A stretch of 64,000 bases of DNA. It comes from an uncultured Kordiimonas sp. Lineage in GTDB: Bacteria; Pseudomonadota; Alphaproteobacteria; Sphingomonadales; Kordiimonadaceae. The position numbers and the translations under genes are program-made. Location: NCBI GenBank assembly GCA_947500295.1, contig CANMRM010000001.1, positions 744,001 to 808,000 on the forward strand, in the 5' to 3' direction. Positions 26,786 through 36,437 of the stretch are shown here, in pieces; positions within the stretch are counted from its first letter, which is position 1, and the number at the start of each line of letters is the position of its first letter. Under the pieces are notes generated by a model, which was given only the letters and a program-made list of their open reading frames with translations, was not told the DNA's origin and did not search any database.

Positions 26786-27246
26786 TGATGGCGGGCTGAC
26801 GGTCCTGAAAGACCGGTTACCTCCACATAAACGGTAACGTCACCTGCCTGCTCCAGTGTCAGGGTGATCGGGAAGACATCGCCCTCCTTGAGCGGCTGAT
26901 CAAGCCCCATCAACATAATGTGCAGCCCACCCGGTTCAAAGGCGATCGTTTCTCCGGCGGGCAGGGCAACAGTGTCCTGCATTTCCATTCGCATTATGCC
27001 ATCCGTCTCAGATGACATATGAAGTGTTGTCATTGACGCGCGCGGTGTGGTGGCTTCAAGTATTACATCAGGTTTGTCGGTTGCGTTATGAATGCGCATG
27101 TAAACCGCGGCTGACGTTGTGCGCCGGGTCTTGCGGGCCCAAACATCGGAAATTTCCAGCGTGTGGTCATCTTCTGTTTCATGAGCGATCGCCGTTCCGG
27201 GCATCAGAACCATAATAGATATTAATACGGCGAACAGGGACTTCAT
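26782..27246 (-). CDS. Periplasmic copper chaperone PCu(A)C
   Basis: 154-residue secreted copper-binding protein. The signal peptide is residues 1-21 and the copper motif H-M-x10-M-x(about 20)-H-x-M is present (LHMSS..., MRMEM, LHIMLMG). The family delivers Cu(I) to cytochrome oxidase CuA. ATG 27246 begins a proper signal peptide, so it is chosen over 27300. Its stop overlaps that of hemH by 4 bp, tail to tail. Heme and copper genes side by side suit oxidase assembly. Confidence 0.9.
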   Translation of the reverse strand: MKSLFAVLISIMVLMPGTAIAHETEDDHTLEISDVWARKTRRTTSAAVYMRIHNATDKPDVILEATTPRASMTTLHMSSETDGIMRMEMQDTVALPAGETIAFEPGGLHIMLMGLDQPLKEGDVFPITLTLEQAGDVTVYVEVTGLSGPSARHH

Positions 27247-27325
27247 CGACTTGGGCCTCCAGCTGGTCAGAACAGTTAAGGACCAAATGCCTTTTTTCAT
27301 GTGCGCCGGTCAAGTGACCCGGGCG

Positions 27326-28291
27326 TTATGCCGCATCTGTCGCGCAAATAAGTTCGTGCTGGATGGCGGGTTCGAAAGCTGAATGGCCTGCTACAGGAAC
27401 CATTTTCAATTTCGCCCAGGGCATCGCTTTCGACAAATCCCATGCTGCGCTGGGCGGGCATATGCTGTCATACCGCCCCTGAATGATCGTTGTCGGAATT
27501 CCGATCAGTTTGCCGGCGTCCCTGAGAATCTGGTTGTCGGTTTCCAGAAACCCTTTGTGATGGAAATAGTGTGCTTCAATGCGGGCAAAGGCGAGCGCAA
27601 AAACAGGGTCAACGGAATGAGCGCGCTGTTCTTCGTCAGGCACCAGTGTGACCGTACTGCCTTCCCATAAGCTCCATTCCTTGGCAAATCTGAGGCGAGT
27701 GTCTTCAAAGGCAGGGTCGGTTAACCGCAAATAGTAGGCTGCGACGATGTCATCGCGTTCAGCCTCCGGCACCATGCCGACAAAGCGGGACCAGGCTTCA
27801 GGGAAAATGCGGCCGGTCCCGTCCTTGTAGAACCAGTCAAGCTCTCGCTGGCGCATCAGAAAAATACCCCTGAGTACGAGGCTGTGAACCCGGTTTGGGT
27901 GTGCCTGCGCGTACAGCAAGGAAAGCGTGCTTCCCCATGAGCCACCAAAGAGCATCCAGCGTTCAACGCCGATGTGGGTCCTGATGCGCTCCATGTCGGC
28001 AATCAGGTGGTGGGTTGTATTGTTTTCCAGAGATGCGTGTGGTTTGCTTTGCCCGCAACCGCGCTGGTCAAACAAAATAATGCGATATTTTGACGGGTTG
28101 AAAAAACGGCGTTGGATCGGGCTCGTGCCGCCACCCGGCCCGCCATGAACAAACAAAACAGGCAGTCCATTCGGATTGCCGGATTGCTCGACATAAATCT
28201 TGTAGCCGTCCCCTACCGGGAGCCACTCTTTACGAAATGGCTGCAGGGAGGGATAGAGCGTTCTCAGTGATGTTGTGCCGTCTGCGCGCAT
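27326..28291 (-). CDS. pip: Prolyl aminopeptidase (proline iminopeptidase)
   Basis: 321-residue S33 peptidase of the alpha/beta hydrolase fold releasing N-terminal proline. HGGPGGG forms the oxyanion loop (near 49-55), GGSWGS the nucleophile elbow (Ser near 118), and RYDSICPPSAAW and VAGHS carry the Asp and His. The length is usual for the bacterial enzyme. It is cytosolic, with no signal peptide, unlike the secreted S33 protein at 60.6-62.1 kb. Confidence 0.93.
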   Translation of the reverse strand: MRADGTTSLRTLYPSLQPFRKEWLPVGDGYKIYVEQSGNPNGLPVLFVHGGPGGGTSPIQRRFFNPSKYRIILFDQRGCGQSKPHASLENNTTHHLIADMERIRTHIGVERWMLFGGSWGSTLSLLYAQAHPNRVHSLVLRGIFLMRQRELDWFYKDGTGRIFPEAWSRFVGMVPEAERDDIVAAYYLRLTDPAFEDTRLRFAKEWSLWEGSTVTLVPDEEQRAHSVDPVFALAFARIEAHYFHHKGFLETDNQILRDAGKLIGIPTTIIQGRYDSICPPSAAWDLSKAMPWAKLKMVPVAGHSAFEPAIQHELICATDAA

Positions 28292-28497
28292 TATCTTCCT
28301 TTTTTTCGACTTTAACGGCGGCAGGTGATCCTGACAAGCTTGTGCTCGGTATGAGTTTCATTCGAAACAATTTGGCATCGTTAAAAAAACCATGTAGATG
28401 GTTGGCATGCTGGGGATCGCCGAGATGCGCGTGTGGAGAGCGCAACCCAATCGTCAAGATGGTCTAGCTGCAGAAGCATCGAGATAACGAGGTAGTT

Positions 28498-29511
28498 ATG
28501 CCGCACGAACAGTGTCTTCGCCTTAAGGAGGAAGCCAAGGAAAGACTGAAAATACTTTTCTTGGCCAAATGGGCGGAAGGCGACGGAACGCCTGATAGCG
28601 AAGATGGCACCCACGCAACCTACCACTATGAATTGCGTGAAACCTTAAAGAATATAGGCCTCAATATTGAGGCCTGTGGCCGTTACGAGCGCCTGTTCGA
28701 CGAACCCAATTATGATTTCCTGTTCACCCTGTTTAATCGGGGTGGTTTTTTGAACAGCGAGATGCTTGCACCGCTGTTGGCAACTTATCGAAAAGTGCCG
28801 TTTTTGGGCGCCAGCCCGATTTTACGAGGCTTGGGTGACGACAAGCATCTGATGAAACTTGCCGCCAAGAGCCGCGGGTTGACCACGCCGGACTGGGAAA
28901 TTTACCGGAATGGCTGCCATGAATTAAATCCGCCTTCCTTCACGGATGGACGCATGGTGGTGAAACCAAACGCCAGTTCTGCATCCTGGGGCATCAAGGC
29001 AGTGGAAAGCTGGGACGGGGCGCTGGAGCACATTCACTATCTGCATAGTCGGGGACATGACGCGATTGTAGAGTCGTTTGTGAACGGTTATGAGCTTGCA
29101 GTGCCAATTGTCGGTGGTCGCGGTCCGTGGATTCTGCCGATTATCCGTTTTGAAGTGGATGATCCGCTGGCCATCCGCTCCTATGAGCAAAAGCGGCATC
29201 TGACACCAAGCGACGACGTGGTGCTCAAGGTTTATGACGAACAACCGATCATCGACCGCTTGCAGAAGCACGCACATGATATCTTGCCGGAAATCTGGCC
29301 GTGCGATTATGCAAGAATGGAATTCAAATATGATCCAGACACGGATACCCTCAATTTCCTAGAAATCAATCTCAGCTGCAATCTATGGTCAAAAAAGGCA
29401 GTACCTTTTTCGGCGCGTGGTGCAGGTGTTGAATATCCTGAACTGATTGAGACGATCCTTGCTCACAGTATGTTGCGGCAAGGCCTGGTGACGCGAGACG
29501 ACATTATTTAA
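28498..29511 (+). CDS. D-Ala-D-Ala ligase-like ATP-grasp enzyme
   Basis: 337-residue ATP-grasp protein. The central VVKPNASSASWGIKAVES (about 156-173) is the nucleotide-binding strand and loop, IVESFVNGYELAVPIVG the metal-side region, and EFKYDPDTDTLNFLEINLSCNL the Mg-binding Glu/Asn cluster. It is shorter and different from true Ddl, so it joins a carboxylate to some other amine. It is 14 bp before a nucleotidyltransferase gene and upstream of the Mla operon. GAGGT precedes the ATG. The product is unknown. Confidence 0.8.
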   Translation: MPHEQCLRLKEEAKERLKILFLAKWAEGDGTPDSEDGTHATYHYELRETLKNIGLNIEACGRYERLFDEPNYDFLFTLFNRGGFLNSEMLAPLLATYRKVPFLGASPILRGLGDDKHLMKLAAKSRGLTTPDWEIYRNGCHELNPPSFTDGRMVVKPNASSASWGIKAVESWDGALEHIHYLHSRGHDAIVESFVNGYELAVPIVGGRGPWILPIIRFEVDDPLAIRSYEQKRHLTPSDDVVLKVYDEQPIIDRLQKHAHDILPEIWPCDYARMEFKYDPDTDTLNFLEINLSCNLWSKKAVPFSARGAGVEYPELIETILAHSMLRQGLVTRDDII

Positions 29512-29525
29512 AGGATCAACGCGCG

Positions 29526-30320
29526 ATGAAATTTCACGCGGTAGTCATGGCGGCGCAGCGGGTTGGTGTTGTCAACGAGCTGGCGGCTGATGCGGGTGTC
29601 AGCCACAAGTGCCTGATCGAGATGGATGGCAAGAAACTGATCGAACATGTGCTGGACTGCCTTGACACGAGTCCCGAGATCGATCAAATCACAGTTTCTA
29701 TTGATGATACATCTGTTTTGGATGATGTGCCTGCTTTTCTGAGGTTGCAACAAGCTGGCAAGGCCCGTGCCGTTGAAGCGGCAACCGATCTTTTCGCAAG
29801 CTTTCTGGGGGCCGTTGAAGGCGGGAATCGTTATCCCACGATAGTTACCACCGCGGACAACGTGTTGTTGACACCGGGAATGGTGGCCCATTTCTGCGAA
29901 GAAATTGAAAGCAGGCAAGCTCGCGCCGCTGTTGCTGTTACGGAAAAACAGGTTCTTCTGAACGTCTATCCTGACGGTCAGCGACGGTTCCACAAGTTCG
30001 CCGACAAAGAGTATTCCAATTGCAATCTCTATGCCGTCGTAGACGCCGAAACCAGCGATATCGCGCGTGTTTTCCAGACGGGTGGACAGTTTGCGAAATC
30101 GCTGGCACGGGTGCTGAAGGCCTTTGGTATATGGAACGCTATTGCGTACCGGTTTTCGCTATACAGCCTGGATAAAGGCATGGACCGGCTGTCGAAAAAG
30201 TTCAAAACCCGGTTGGTGGCGATCCGGATGCCGTTTCCCGAAGCGCCCATTGATGTCGATAATTTTCGGTCGAAAAAACTCGCGACCGAAATTCTTCAAG
30301 CCCGGCGGGCTGAAGAATAG
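29526..30320 (+). CDS. MobA/NTP-transferase-like nucleotidyltransferase
   Basis: 264-residue GT-A fold protein. The N-terminus has a shortened VMAAQRVGVVNELA instead of the usual Gly-rich LAAGxGxR loop, followed by HKCLIEMDGKKLIEHVLD, the conserved Lys region of NTP transferases, and a metal-binding TTADNVLL (near 114-121). Missing Gly residues in the first loop could mean altered nucleotide binding. It follows the ATP-grasp gene, so the pair probably builds or activates one molecule. Product and substrate cannot be inferred. Confidence 0.72.
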   Translation: MKFHAVVMAAQRVGVVNELAADAGVSHKCLIEMDGKKLIEHVLDCLDTSPEIDQITVSIDDTSVLDDVPAFLRLQQAGKARAVEAATDLFASFLGAVEGGNRYPTIVTTADNVLLTPGMVAHFCEEIESRQARAAVAVTEKQVLLNVYPDGQRRFHKFADKEYSNCNLYAVVDAETSDIARVFQTGGQFAKSLARVLKAFGIWNAIAYRFSLYSLDKGMDRLSKKFKTRLVAIRMPFPEAPIDVDNFRSKKLATEILQARRAEE

Positions 30321-30460
30321 TATCGGTGTTGCGACCCGCCTGCGGCCGTTTGACAAATCTTTCGACGATCCGAATGGCTTGCGCACCAGCCAAAACTTGG
30401 CGAAGCTGATAAAGTGCGTACTATAGAAGCATCTGGAGCAATGACAGGGCTGGGTATTAG

Positions 30461-31609
30461 GTGACCACGGCGATCACAGACAATGAGTATGTCTCCTTCG
30501 AGCATGTCGAAGGAGCGACCCATATGGTCCTCACCGGAGACTGGACCATTGAGAACGCGCATGCAATTGACCGTGCCATGCACAGTTTGTTCCCCGGCAA
30601 TGCAAAACCGGCGGCCCTACCCATGCTGGACTGCCGGGGCATCCAGCGCCTCGATACCACGGGTGCGGTGCTTGTGCGCCGGTTTGCCGCACGTGTGGGT
30701 GAGCATTGCGAGGCCACACTGACGGGTGTTCCTGACGCTCACAAACCCCTGCTGGATGTTATCAAGACATGCCCGCCACCTGCGGCAATGGCTCCGGAAG
30801 TCCTGCCTTGGTACATTGTGCCGCTCGTCGGTACGGGAGAGGCCGTCTGGCATGCGCTTCGGTCGTTTGCGCGGCTCCTCAGCTTTCTCGGGCTCGTGCT
30901 GGTCCGGTTTGGGGGCTCTGTTACCGACCCATCCAGAATCCGGCTTATACCGGTTGTGCACCAGATGGATGTCACGGGGCTCCGCGCCATGGGCATCGTG
31001 GGCCTGATATCATTCCTGATAGGTGCTGTGATGGTTAATCAGGGGGCCATCCAGCTTGCAAAGTTCGGGGCCGACATTTTTGTGATTGATATGCTGGGTA
31101 TTTCCCACCTGCGTGAGCTTGGTATTCTCCTGACGGCAATCATCATTGCTGGCCGCTCCGGCAGTGCGTTTACAGCTCAAATCGGTTCGATGGTGTTAAA
31201 CGAGGAAGTGGACGCCATGCGCACACTCGGCATGGATCCGATCGACGTCTTGGTTTTGCCCCGTCTGATCGCGATGCTGGTTTGCCTGCCACTTTTGACC
31301 TTCTACTCAGACGTCGTCGGCATCGCTGGCGGCATGATGATGGCTTGGATACAACTTGATATTTCACCCGGAAACTTCGTGGTGTATTTTCGTGAGGAAA
31401 TCTCGATCGACCACTTCTGGGTAGGCGTGATCAAGGCACCGTTTTTCGCGGCCATTATTGCGGCCTGCGGCTGTTACCAGGGTTTTCGTGTGGAAGGCAG
31501 CGCCGATGCACTGGGTTCACGCACCACAAAAAGTGTTGTGCAGGCCATATTCCTGGTGATCGCATTTGACGCGTTGTTTGCCATTTTCTTCACCAGTATC
31601 GGCTTGTAG
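30461..31609 (+). CDS. mlaE: MlaE-family lipid ABC transporter permease with N-terminal STAS domain
   Basis: 382-residue inner-membrane permease. Residues 1-110 form a STAS domain (TGDWTIENAH and MLDCRGIQRLDTTGAVLV), equivalent to MlaB but fused to the permease here. The MlaE domain follows, with ADIFVIDMLGISHLRELGILLTAIIIAGRSGSAFTAQIG as its hallmark. GTG 30461 is the start. This is the first gene of a four-gene operon trafficking phospholipid between membranes. Confidence 0.9.
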   Translation: MTTAITDNEYVSFEHVEGATHMVLTGDWTIENAHAIDRAMHSLFPGNAKPAALPMLDCRGIQRLDTTGAVLVRRFAARVGEHCEATLTGVPDAHKPLLDVIKTCPPPAAMAPEVLPWYIVPLVGTGEAVWHALRSFARLLSFLGLVLVRFGGSVTDPSRIRLIPVVHQMDVTGLRAMGIVGLISFLIGAVMVNQGAIQLAKFGADIFVIDMLGISHLRELGILLTAIIIAGRSGSAFTAQIGSMVLNEEVDAMRTLGMDPIDVLVLPRLIAMLVCLPLLTFYSDVVGIAGGMMMAWIQLDISPGNFVVYFREEISIDHFWVGVIKAPFFAAIIAACGCYQGFRVEGSADALGSRTTKSVVQAIFLVIAFDALFAIFFTSIGL

Positions 31610-31620
31610 GGTGTTCGCCA

Positions 31621-32427
31621 ATGGATGACATGACACTCAAAAACAGCCCTTCGGCACCGGATGCGGACAAAGACGTTGTCATCCGTGTTCGCGGTTTGAA
31701 AACCGCGTTTGGTGAGCATGTGGTTCATGAAAACCTGGATCTGGACGTTTACCGCGGGGAGATACTGGGCGTGGTCGGCGGCTCGGGCACCGGCAAATCC
31801 GTTTTGCTGAAAACAATCATTGGCCTCAACCGTCAGGTTGCAGGCACAATTGAAATCAACGGATATGATCAGTCGGCGCTGTCGCTTGCCGAAGAGCGTG
31901 CATCTCGACAGGACTGGGGTGTCCTGTTCCAGGATGGAGCCCTGTTCAGTTCTCTTACCGTCGCCCAAAATGTTCAGGTACCGCTTCGGGAGTACTATGA
32001 TCTACCGATGGATGTGATGGATGACCTGGCCCGCAGCAAGATCACGATGGCAGGCCTTCCGCTTGATGCTGCGTGCAAGTTTCCATCGGATTTGTCCGGC
32101 GGCATGCGCAAGCGGGCCGCTCTCGCGCGGTCGCTCGCACTCGACCCCCATGTGCTGTTTCTGGATGAACCAACGGCAGGGCTCGATCCCATCGGCGCAG
32201 CCGCCTTTGACGGATTGGTGAAAGACTTGAGCCGATCGCTCGGGCTAACCGTATTTCTCGTAACCCATGATCTCGACACGCTCTTCAGGGTGTGCGACCG
32301 TGTGGCCGTACTTGGTGACCGGCGTATCCTGGTCAACGCACCGCTTGACGAAGTGGTGAAGTTTGATCACCCATGGGTCAAAGATTATTTTGGCGGTCCG
32401 CGAGGCCGTGCCGCAGGCATAAGTTAG
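31621..32427 (+). CDS. mlaF: MlaF-type ABC transporter ATP-binding protein
   Basis: 268-residue ATPase. Walker A GGSGTGKSV lies near 53-61, signature LSGGMRKR near 159-166, and Walker B VLFLDEPTAGLDP near 178-190. The LSGGM with Met instead of Glu/Gln after the Gly pair is the usual MlaF variant. It starts 11 bp after the permease gene. Confidence 0.93.
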   Translation: MDDMTLKNSPSAPDADKDVVIRVRGLKTAFGEHVVHENLDLDVYRGEILGVVGGSGTGKSVLLKTIIGLNRQVAGTIEINGYDQSALSLAEERASRQDWGVLFQDGALFSSLTVAQNVQVPLREYYDLPMDVMDDLARSKITMAGLPLDAACKFPSDLSGGMRKRAALARSLALDPHVLFLDEPTAGLDPIGAAAFDGLVKDLSRSLGLTVFLVTHDLDTLFRVCDRVAVLGDRRILVNAPLDEVVKFDHPWVKDYFGGPRGRAAGIS

Positions 32428-32445
32428 GCGATAGGAAGGGACATT

Positions 32446-33417
32446 ATGGAAACCAGAGCATCCTATATGTTGGTTGGCGGTTTCGTGCTTACTTTCCTCG
32501 TGGGGCTGGTTGCGTTCGCTATCTGGATTGCGAAAGTGGACCTGGACGCGGAATATGCCGACTATGATATTTATTTCGAAGGTACGGTTAGCGGCCTGCT
32601 CAAACGCAGCATCGTCTATTATGCGGGTATTCCCGTCGGGGATGTCAGGGACATCACACTGGCACCCGATGACCCCAGCAAGGTGCGGGTATGGATTCGC
32701 CTGCGTGCCGAAGTGCCGGTGAATGAGGAATCGGTTGCAAAACTTGAGTTTCAGGGTCTGACCGGCGTTGCCTATATCGAGCTGTCCGGCGGCTCTCCGG
32801 ATGCACCGGACCTGCAGGCCCATCCCGGGCAGGAGCGCCCCATCATCAAATCCGAGGCGTCTCCTCTGCTCGCGATCTTTGAGAGCGCGCCCAACCTTGT
32901 GAATGAGGCAGTCCTCGCCATCGGTCAAGTTCAGAAGCTCCTCAGCGACGAGAATATCAGCAGCGTGTCAGGCACGCTGCAGAACACCGAGCGACTAACC
33001 GGGAACCTGGCAGACGGTACCGATGACCTTGAAGTCATTGTCGCTGACGTCAAAGACATTCTGGCGCAAACAAAAATCGCAGCTGCGCGCATCAACACAC
33101 TTGTTGAAACCGGCAATGCCCTGCTGGAAGATGATGCGAAGCGGTTGATCGAAGAAACGGTCAATACCATGCAAACTGCTACCGCGTTGCTCGAGCGCGT
33201 TGACAATATGGTTGCTGCCAATGAGGGGGCCGTAACCCAGTTTGTAAACACTAGCCTGCCGGAAGTGTCGCGCATGATCCTCGACCTCCGGGTCACCGCA
33301 CGCAACCTGTCGCGGCTGATGAGCCGAATAGAACAAAACCCGGCAGAGGTTATTTTTGGCACCAAAGAGGCTGAATTTGATCTCAAGACCAGAAAAACCG
33401 TTGAGGAGGGCAACTGA
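32446..33417 (+). CDS. mlaD: MlaD-family MCE-domain lipid-binding protein
   Basis: 323-residue protein with an N-terminal membrane anchor (about 9-30), an MCE domain (about 38-120, with YFEGTVSGLLKRSIVYYAGIPVGDV and VAKLEFQGLTGVAYIEL), and a long helical C-terminal half (150-300) that in the family forms a tunnel for lipids. It is longer than E. coli MlaD (183 residues) and of the kind common in alphaproteobacteria. It overlaps the lipoprotein gene by one base. Confidence 0.92.
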   Translation: METRASYMLVGGFVLTFLVGLVAFAIWIAKVDLDAEYADYDIYFEGTVSGLLKRSIVYYAGIPVGDVRDITLAPDDPSKVRVWIRLRAEVPVNEESVAKLEFQGLTGVAYIELSGGSPDAPDLQAHPGQERPIIKSEASPLLAIFESAPNLVNEAVLAIGQVQKLLSDENISSVSGTLQNTERLTGNLADGTDDLEVIVADVKDILAQTKIAAARINTLVETGNALLEDDAKRLIEETVNTMQTATALLERVDNMVAANEGAVTQFVNTSLPEVSRMILDLRVTARNLSRLMSRIEQNPAEVIFGTKEAEFDLKTRKTVEEGN

Positions 33418-34070
33418 TGAAACAATCCATGCTTCAACGGACCGTCGATCGGGGTTCAATGATTTTGAGCGTCTTTTGTCTTCTGCTGGTGGCGGGATGC
33501 GGGCCCCTGATCTCCTTTGGAGATGATGGCCCGGCAGACCAGATATTTGGGCTTGAACATCCGGCGTCCTCGCTCGCTTCGGGTGATTTGGGAACCATAA
33601 TCTATGTCGAAGAACCGCTGATGAGCGATGGTCTGGGCGGTAACCAGATTTCGGTGGCGCTCGAAAACAACCAGCGCACCAGTTTGTCGGGCGTCCGGTG
33701 GTCAGCAAATTCCACGGATTTGATCCGTGACTATCTGGTGCGCGGTGTTTCGGCGGCTTCCGGTGTTCGCATGCTGGGCGAGGGTGCGATCGATGTGAAA
33801 GCTGGCTGCAGACTAGGCCTGAAGGTCTGGGCTTTTGAATTTGTGCCGGGTTCGAACGCCCGTGACGATGGTGTCGTGGTTGAGATAGAGTTTGTCCTCG
33901 TTCGCTACAGCGACAATGGCCTGATCGGCCAGCCGACCTTTCGTGCCGCACCGGGCGTTCCCTCCTCAGACGGTGTAGGTGTGACCAGGGCATTCAATGA
34001 CGCCATGCAGTCGGTTAGCGAGCAGGCCGGTGCCTGGCTTGCACCGCAAGCAGGTCAATGCGCGCTCTGA
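33417..34070 (+). CDS. ABC-type transport auxiliary lipoprotein (PqiC/MlaC-equivalent)
   Basis: 217-residue precursor with a lipobox LVAGC (Cys near 26), so it is lipid-anchored in the outer or inner leaflet of the periplasm. The mature part resembles the ABC-type transport auxiliary component (PF03886 type, as in PqiC): VEEPLMSDGLGGNQISV and LIRDYLVRG. In alphaproteobacteria it ends Mla operons in place of MlaC, and this position here supports that. It is coupled to mlaD. Confidence 0.85.
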   Translation: MKQSMLQRTVDRGSMILSVFCLLLVAGCGPLISFGDDGPADQIFGLEHPASSLASGDLGTIIYVEEPLMSDGLGGNQISVALENNQRTSLSGVRWSANSTDLIRDYLVRGVSAASGVRMLGEGAIDVKAGCRLGLKVWAFEFVPGSNARDDGVVVEIEFVLVRYSDNGLIGQPTFRAAPGVPSSDGVGVTRAFNDAMQSVSEQAGAWLAPQAGQCAL

Positions 34071-34074
34071 CCGT

Positions 34075-35307
34075 TTATTTGGGCGGCGTTGGCGCTTTCC
34101 GGAAAGGCCTGCGCATATGCTCAAACCAGGCCCAGCCAAAAATAACCACACCAATGGCAATCACCGCAACATAGGGCATGCCGGGAGTACTGGTGCTAAA
34201 CAAAACACCTGCTGCAAGTGGCCCTGCAATACGGCCCAGCGACGAAACACCGTTTGAAAGCCCGAGTGTTGCGCCCTGAATACGTCTGTCGGTGCGACGT
34301 GAAAGCAGGCTGTTGAGTGCCGGGTAACTCACGGACAATGCACCGAGGACCAGCGGAAACCCTATTGCAACGGTTAGCGTTGATGGCGGCCCAAAAAGAA
34401 TCACAAGACATCCGGTAATATGGAATATGGCGCAAAACTGCAAAGAGCGGATTTCGCCTACCGTGCGAAACAGCGGGCCGACCAGCCACACCTGAAAAAT
34501 GAAAACAAGAACGCCCACTCCCATCAGAACAAAACCGACTTCAAGTTCACTCCATGACAAAACAGCTTCCATCCAAAAGGGTGAAATCGAGAAGCTGATG
34601 CTTTGCGCGACAGCAGTTACGACGAACATGACGAAGAGCGGCAACCGCTCCGGCGTCAGGATAATATCTCTCCAGTGGCTGCTTGGGGCTGCCGCCTCTT
34701 TATCGGCAACGAGAGCATCGTCCGTATGACTGTCGTTCAGTTTCTCCAGCGACGCCGGGTTGGTTTCGGGAACATAAATAGCTGTCAGTACCATCGCAAG
34801 CAAAGAGAGGCCGCAGGCCGCCATTCCTGGTAGAAAAACAATGCTCTCACTGCCGAGGCTGCTAAGATATCCACCAAGCCCGGGACCAAATGCGAACCCA
34901 AGGCCAAAGGCACCACCGATGCGCCCCATTGCCTTGCCGCGATTGTCTTCGTCAGTCAGGTCGGCCATGACAGCCATGACGATTCCTATATTACCAGTCA
35001 TGGCGCCAGAGATGGCGCGGGCAACGAAAACCATCCAGAGGCTGGTCGAGAATGCAAGCATAAGATAGGCAAGCGCGGCACCCAAAAAAGTGATCGCCAA
35101 GGTAGGCTTGCGCCCCACACGGTCGGATATGCGACCCCATATTGGCCCCAGTGCAAATGCTGCCAGCGCATAGACTGAAATCAGGGCGGTGCCGGTAAAT
35201 GTATCTCCGCCATACTCGAGGGTGAGGAACGGCAACAAAGGCACGATCATGCCAAAGCCAACCAGATCAATAAAAATCGCCAACAGTATGACGGGCATAC
35301 GGGTCAT
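34075..35307 (-). CDS. Major facilitator superfamily transporter, TetA-like
   Basis: 410 residues, about twelve membrane segments. Motif A GRISDRVGRKP (about 58-68) and RAISGAMTGNIGIVMAVMAD resemble drug-proton antiporters of the TetA group. The substrate is not known. It is convergent with the Mla lipoprotein gene (4 bp apart). The sequence CCGGCT-TTAAC-AGCCGG at 35328-35344, 20 bp before the start, is a possible operator or hairpin. Confidence 0.85.
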   Translation of the reverse strand: MTRMPVILLAIFIDLVGFGMIVPLLPFLTLEYGGDTFTGTALISVYALAAFALGPIWGRISDRVGRKPTLAITFLGAALAYLMLAFSTSLWMVFVARAISGAMTGNIGIVMAVMADLTDEDNRGKAMGRIGGAFGLGFAFGPGLGGYLSSLGSESIVFLPGMAACGLSLLAMVLTAIYVPETNPASLEKLNDSHTDDALVADKEAAAPSSHWRDIILTPERLPLFVMFVVTAVAQSISFSISPFWMEAVLSWSELEVGFVLMGVGVLVFIFQVWLVGPLFRTVGEIRSLQFCAIFHITGCLVILFGPPSTLTVAIGFPLVLGALSVSYPALNSLLSRRTDRRIQGATLGLSNGVSSLGRIAGPLAAGVLFSTSTPGMPYVAVIAIGVVIFGWAWFEHMRRPFRKAPTPPK

Positions 35308-35506
35308 CCATTCAAAAGGAGCAAGTTCCGGCTTTAACAGCCGGATCAGGTGCGGGCACTGACTTTAATCACTCATCGCGGAAACTTGGATGTTGACCAT
35401 GCCGTGGCAATCACTGCGGTCAACCCCTAGGCGACCCATTGTTTATAGTGTTTAATGAGTGAAACACCAGCCTGAAAGCCGGGCAGAATATACGCGGAGG
35501 ACAAGC

Positions 35507-36283
35507 GTGCGACCGGACGTTTTAACACTGCATCGCTTTTATCAGACGTCGATGGGACAGTCCGCAAGCCAGCTGATCCATCAAAGCCTTGCACCCTTGT
35601 GGTCAGCACCCCGCACGCCGCTCTATGGGCTTGGCTTTGCCCTGCCGTACCTTGAACTCGACAAGCAGTCCCGACCGGCTCAACAGGAACCGGAGCAGAT
35701 ACATTCTCACTTTGCGTTGATGCCAGCAGCACAAGGTGTATTCCACTGGCCCACAATGCAGGAGAGTTCAACCGTGCTGGTGGACGAGTTTCATTTGCCG
35801 GTAGCCGATTCGTCAGTAGAGCGTCTGCTGATGATGCATGCGATCGAACACTGTGACCGACCGGCGCATTTGTTTCGGGAAATCTGGCGGGTTCTGGCAC
35901 CCGGTGGCCAGGTAATTGTTGTTGCCCCCAACAGGCGCCGGACCTGGTCCGCTCTCGACACCACGCCTTTTGGCCATGGTCAACCATACTCCCGCAATCA
36001 ATTGTCCGCACTTATGGCGGACCAGATGCTGCCGCCTGAGAAATGGGATACGGCGCTTATGATTCCGCCACTCTTCTGGCCCGGCACCTCCGGCCTTATG
36101 CGGGTGATGGAGAAGGGACTGCATTCGCTCGGCAAAAATATGGGGGGCGCACTTGTCGTTTCTGCGCGTAAACAGGTGTATGGCACGCTTCTGGAAGCAA
36201 AATCCAAACTCCGGGCAAAACCTGCGCTGTCGGGGTTGCCGCGTGATCCTGCATCTCCAGCCAGATCGCACAGACAGGATTGA
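35507..36283 (+). CDS. SAM-dependent methyltransferase, class I
   Basis: 258-residue Rossmann-type methyltransferase. The methyltransferase_11-like segment is visible as LVDEFHLPVADSSVERLLMMHAIEHCDRP followed by REIWRVLAPGGQVIVVAPN; the first Gly loop is degenerate. Start GTG 35507 is fixed by a perfect GGAGG six bases upstream (35496-35500), over a GTG at 35459. This type often neighbours the glyoxalase II gene in alphaproteobacteria, not seen here. The substrate is unknown. Confidence 0.8.
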   Translation: MRPDVLTLHRFYQTSMGQSASQLIHQSLAPLWSAPRTPLYGLGFALPYLELDKQSRPAQQEPEQIHSHFALMPAAQGVFHWPTMQESSTVLVDEFHLPVADSSVERLLMMHAIEHCDRPAHLFREIWRVLAPGGQVIVVAPNRRRTWSALDTTPFGHGQPYSRNQLSALMADQMLPPEKWDTALMIPPLFWPGTSGLMRVMEKGLHSLGKNMGGALVVSARKQVYGTLLEAKSKLRAKPALSGLPRDPASPARSHRQD

Positions 36284-36325
36284 GGTGGGAGCCTCTCTCG
36301 CCTTGGCTCGTCAATAATTTGGGAA

Positions 36326-36353
36326 TTACGTCAAATTGCCATTGTATTATAAT
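36326..36353 (+). promoter_or_regulatory. Candidate promoter upstream of the small protein and rraA
   Basis: TTACGT at 36326-36331 and a perfect TATAAT at 36348-36353 are 16 bp apart in an AT-rich gap between the methyltransferase and the 69-residue protein gene, 85 bp before its start. Confidence 0.5.
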
Positions 36354-36437
36354 TTCATGGGCTATATTTTTTGTAACATAAAATTTCAATGATGGCCCTT
36401 GTTGGGGTCGCGCCTCATGAGCCAATGGAGAGACCGT

